A stretch of 6,681 bases of DNA from Clostridium sp. (GTDB lineage: Bacteria; Bacillota; Clostridia; Lachnospirales; Lachnospiraceae): NCBI GenBank assembly GCA_016302185.1, contig JAEDOC010000114.1, forward strand, positions 1 to 6,681, in the 5' to 3' direction. A program made the position numbers and the translations under genes. A model generated the notes under the pieces. The model saw nothing but the letters and a program-made list of their open reading frames with translations. It did no database searches and was not told the origin of the DNA. This document shows, piece by piece, positions 4,767 to 6,681 of this stretch (position 1 is its first letter; the number at the start of each line of letters is the position of its first letter).

Positions 4767-5966
4767 ATGATTCTGACAGCGAAGCATCTGGTGACCGGCG
4801 ACGGCGTTACCTGCATGGAGAATGCGGCACTTTCTCTGGGAGCAGACGGGCGGATTGCGTGGGTCGGCACACAGGAGGACGCAAAGCGGCTTTTTCCACA
4901 GGAAGAGTGGAGAGATTACGGAGATGCGACAATTCTTCCGGGTCTGATGGATATGCACGTTCATTTCGGGTATTATTACAGTCAGCCGGATCTGGGAAAT
5001 TTTGACGACTATATGATTGCCTATTATGCGCTGCAGCAGGCAAAATACGCACTGGAGCGGGGAATCACTACAATCCGGGATTTGTCGTCTCCCCACAATC
5101 TGTTAAAACAGCTCCGTCTGGCGGGAGAAAAGGGATATGTGACGGTCCCCAGAATTTTTCATTCGGATACCGGCATGTGCATGACCGGCGGTCACGGCCA
5201 TGAGGACGGCATTGTGGAAGTGGATGGCCCCTGGGCGATTCGGAAGGAGATTCGTCGCCAGTGCCGTGACGGTGCGGACTGGGTGAAGATTCTGACCAGC
5301 AACCGAGCCCACATTCCGGAGTTTACCATGGAGGAGCTGGAGGCAGCGGTGGATGAGAGCCATCGCAGAGGCTATAAGACAGCGATTCATGCGGGAACGC
5401 ACCCCTCCATTCAGATGGCTATCGATGCCGGTTTTGACACCATTGAGCACGGCACCTTCATGACGGTGGAACAAGGCCGCCAGATGGCGGAAAAGGGCAT
5501 GGCATGGGTGCCGACGATCACAGCCTATACCGTATTATATTTAAAGACAAAGAAGATCATGGAGGAGGGCGGAGATTTGTCCAATCCGATCACGGCCAGA
5601 GCCGTGAAGGATCAGTATTTCTTTAAGCCGGCCTATGAATCCTATCGTGATAATTTCAAGGCCATTTATGATACGGGTGTCACGGTACTGGCCGGAACCG
5701 ACATGGTGCTTTATGATGCACCGCCGCTTCCTCTGAATCAGGAGCTGGCATACATGGTGGAGTACGGCATCACCCCGCTGCAGGCGATTCAGACCGCAAC
5801 ATCGAATCCGGCAAAGGTATTGGGAATCGAAGAAGAGACCGGCTGCTTAAAGGCCGGCCTTGTGGGAGACATTCTGGTGGTTCAGGGGAATGCGGCAGAG
5901 GATATCACCGCACTCAATCAGGTAAAAGAGGTATTTCTGAAAGGAAAAACCGTATATCACCCATAA
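4767..5966 (+). CDS. Metal-dependent amidohydrolase (imidazolonepropionase/prolidase-like)
   Basis: The 399-residue protein is a complete member of the binuclear amidohydrolase superfamily. An N-terminal beta-sandwich part (1-55) leads into a TIM barrel with HVH (His64, His66), the bridging lysine expected to be carboxylated (Lys174 in DWVKILTS), His208 (AIHAGTH), His228 (IEHGT) and the catalytic base Asp312 (AGTDM). The C-terminal strand pair closes the sandwich (LKAGLVGDILVV). All metal ligands are in place, so it should be active. MTGGHGH (139-145) recalls the TGGHGD motif of the Xaa-Pro/Xaa-Arg carboxypeptidase-like members (Sgx9260 and Cc2672 groups). Hydrolysis of a dipeptide or cyclic amide is therefore a reasonable but unproven guess. 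There is no signal peptide, so it acts in the cytoplasm. GGGAGG (4754-4759) supports the start. No clear promoter of its own is seen between the Rpn stub and the start. It is flanked on both sides by Rpn units. Confidence 0.9.
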   Translation: MILTAKHLVTGDGVTCMENAALSLGADGRIAWVGTQEDAKRLFPQEEWRDYGDATILPGLMDMHVHFGYYYSQPDLGNFDDYMIAYYALQQAKYALERGITTIRDLSSPHNLLKQLRLAGEKGYVTVPRIFHSDTGMCMTGGHGHEDGIVEVDGPWAIRKEIRRQCRDGADWVKILTSNRAHIPEFTMEELEAAVDESHRRGYKTAIHAGTHPSIQMAIDAGFDTIEHGTFMTVEQGRQMAEKGMAWVPTITAYTVLYLKTKKIMEEGGDLSNPITARAVKDQYFFKPAYESYRDNFKAIYDTGVTVLAGTDMVLYDAPPLPLNQELAYMVEYGITPLQAIQTATSNPAKVLGIEEETGCLKAGLVGDILVVQGNAAEDITALNQVKEVFLKGKTVYHP

Positions 5967-5973
5967 AATACGA

Positions 5974-6020
5974 CACAAAAGGGATCGCAGAGAAACTGTT
6001 TTTCTGCGATTCTTTTTGTG
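5974..6020 (+). terminator. Intrinsic terminator after the amidohydrolase gene
   Basis: Positions 5974-5991 pair with 6003-6020 over 18 base pairs including two G-T pairs; the core is ATCGCAGA/TCTGCGAT. The T run (6013-6017) lies inside the right arm. It begins 7 bases after the stop codon. Confidence 0.85.
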
Positions 6021-6047
6021 CGGATAGGAAATCTTTGCATCTATCCG
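6021..6047. other. Small inverted repeat downstream of the terminator
   Basis: CGGATAG (6021-6027) and CTATCCG (6041-6047) are perfect inverted repeats around a 13-base spacer, directly adjoining the preceding terminator. No T run follows, so it is not a second terminator. It could be an operator-like site, an element boundary, or chance. The bases from here to the promoter at 6093 show nothing else recognisable. Confidence 0.35.
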
Positions 6048-6092
6048 TCCGTAACCTAAAGAAAAACATCTGAAATTTGAAGAAAACAACGA

Positions 6093-6121
6093 TATACAGG
6101 TGTTTTGGTTTGTGCTATGAT
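6093..6121 (+). promoter_or_regulatory. Promoter of Rpn copy 2
   Basis: TATACA (6093-6098, four of six consensus bases) is 17 bases upstream of TATGAT (6116-6121). A TG one base before the -10 makes it an extended -10. Transcription would start near 6128 and give a leader of about 205 bases. The -10 region aligns with that of copy 1. Confidence 0.55.
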
Positions 6122-6333
6122 TATGATACGATTCGATAAGCCGTTCTGGCTTATTATTATCAAGGGAGATTCTTCCCGGAAATCTCAGAGGTTGGCAGTA
6201 TGATGACGGTTTCTTATTATTAATAGCTGTCTGTATGTTGCCGGTTTTATATTCAATTCGGAGGTGGTGTCTGTGCAGCTTTGATTTTGCTTGCGTGAAA
6301 CATTGAAAAAACATATAATGAAAGGAGAAGGCT
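6122..6333 (+). ncRNA. Structured leader RNA of Rpn unit, copy 2
   Basis: Hairpin 1 is 6135-6142 with 6148-6155 (seven Watson-Crick pairs plus one G-T) around loop GTTCT (6143-6147). The 25-base block at 6164-6188 is identical to copy 1. A middle hairpin follows that copy 1 largely lacks: 6192-6201 pairs with 6235-6244 (10 pairs with wobbles), and inside it GACGG pairs with CTGTC. Then come CAATTCGGAGGTG, GATTTT-GCTTGCG and the identical stretch TTGAAAAAACATATAATG running into AAAGGAG (6321-6327). Preserved pairing despite base changes in hairpin 1 supports a functional structure. The function is unknown. Confidence 0.5.
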
Positions 6334-6681
6334 TTGTCTGAAAAAGTAACATATAACAAACATGGGATGAAACCGCTGTCAGAATTGACTTTGCTGGATC
6401 GCTTCCTGTTTTCCTGTGCGATGGAGGATCCGAGAATTTTGGAATTATCGCTTCGGATTATCATGGGACAGGAATTGGAATTACAGGATTCGGCACAGAC
6501 GGAAAAGGAGTTTCGCACAATGCCGTGGCTTCGATCCATCCGTCTGGATGTATTTGCCGTAGATTTGGAAGAGAAGCTATATAATACGGAGGTGCAAAAA
6601 AAGAATACGGGAAACTTGCTGAAACGCAGCCGTTTTTACCAGGCGCTGATTGACAGTTCACTGCTTTCGCCGGGGGAAATA
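6334..6681 (+). CDS. Rpn/PD-(D/E)XK nuclease family transposase-like protein, copy 2 (partial, runs off window)
   Basis: A TTG start (6334), 6 bases after AAAGGAG, opens a frame that stays open through 116 codons to the window edge. The N-terminal GMKPLSELTLLDRFLFSCAM is shared with copy 1. It continues into the nuclease core: RLDVFA (Asp72), then YNTEVQ (Glu86, Gln88), a form of the PD-(D/E)XK motif with ExQ in place of ExK, then RSRFYQALIDSSLLSPGE. This order is typical of the PDDEXK_2 'Rpn family recombination-promoting nuclease/putative transposase' group, usually about 300 residues. Members cut DNA and, in E. coli, promote RecA-independent recombination; whether they transpose is unproven. 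No transposon end repeats can be defined because the 3' end is outside the window. Confidence 0.8.
   Translation, partial: MSEKVTYNKHGMKPLSELTLLDRFLFSCAMEDPRILELSLRIIMGQELELQDSAQTEKEFRTMPWLRSIRLDVFAVDLEEKLYNTEVQKKNTGNLLKRSRFYQALIDSSLLSPGEI

Larger units (their letters stand above)
4237..6536. repeat. Pair of direct repeats (Rpn units) flanking the amidohydrolase
   Basis: Two same-orientation copies of a promoter-leader-nuclease unit share similarity over about 4237-4630 and 6112-6536. The offset is about 1.9 kb. Copy 2 has about 31 extra bases in the leader's middle hairpin. The coding parts differ at about one residue in six, so these are older paralogues rather than a recent duplication. 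Homologous recombination between them would remove the amidohydrolase gene. Confidence 0.65.

Noticed and set aside
5847..6539. Minus-strand 230-residue open frame across the Rpn copy 2 leader
   Set aside because: It covers the amidohydrolase end, a terminator, the structured leader and the Rpn coding region in antisense, with no ribosome binding site or domain.
1..6681. tRNA, rRNA, CRISPR array, complete insertion sequence with terminal repeats
   Set aside because: None is visible. The Rpn units lack definable terminal inverted repeats or target duplications within the window.

Overview
The window looks like a chromosomal segment of a Clostridia-class Firmicute, most likely a Lachnospiraceae-type gut anaerobe. 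The support is by-eye family recognition: a long 'yeast-type' LeuA, strong AGGAGG ribosome binding sites, TTG starts, moderate GC, and two paralogous Rpn/PD-(D/E)XK 'transposase' genes of a kind that is multi-copy in that family. No database search was possible.

Layout, left to right. A strong promoter (63-91) drives a short-chain dehydrogenase (160-963) that ends in a good intrinsic terminator. Next comes a 1-kb stretch of gene remains: an AraC-type regulator with an internal frameshifting deletion (1048-1702), the C-terminal DNA-binding end of a PucR/CdaR-type regulator on the minus strand (1697 to about 1942), and the C-terminal end of a sodium:solute symporter on the plus strand (about 1931-2068), followed by the symporter's terminator. 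The PucR and symporter ends are best read as the two outer ends of a divergent pair whose middle was lost in one deletion. A promoter with a short leader then precedes leuA (2451-4118), an intact 2-isopropylmalate synthase with its own terminator.

The right third is built from two direct-orientation copies of one unit: an extended -10 promoter, a structured leader of about 180-210 nt, and a TTG-started Rpn-family nuclease gene. Copy 1 (about 4237-4722) is broken by an internal deletion. Copy 2 (about 6093 to the window end) is open as far as it can be read. Between them lies an intact binuclear amidohydrolase (4767-5966) with a terminator.

The intact genes do not form one pathway: LeuA is leucine biosynthesis, the SDR is an oxidoreductase of unknown substrate, and the amidohydrolase is a likely cytoplasmic peptidase or cyclic-amide hydrolase. 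The region reads as housekeeping and catabolic genes interspersed with decaying regulator/transporter genes and a repeated nuclease element. The most unusual signal is the leader shared by the two Rpn copies. Its first hairpin changes sequence between copies but keeps its pairing and an invariant GTTCT loop, and a 25-base block next to it is identical in both.
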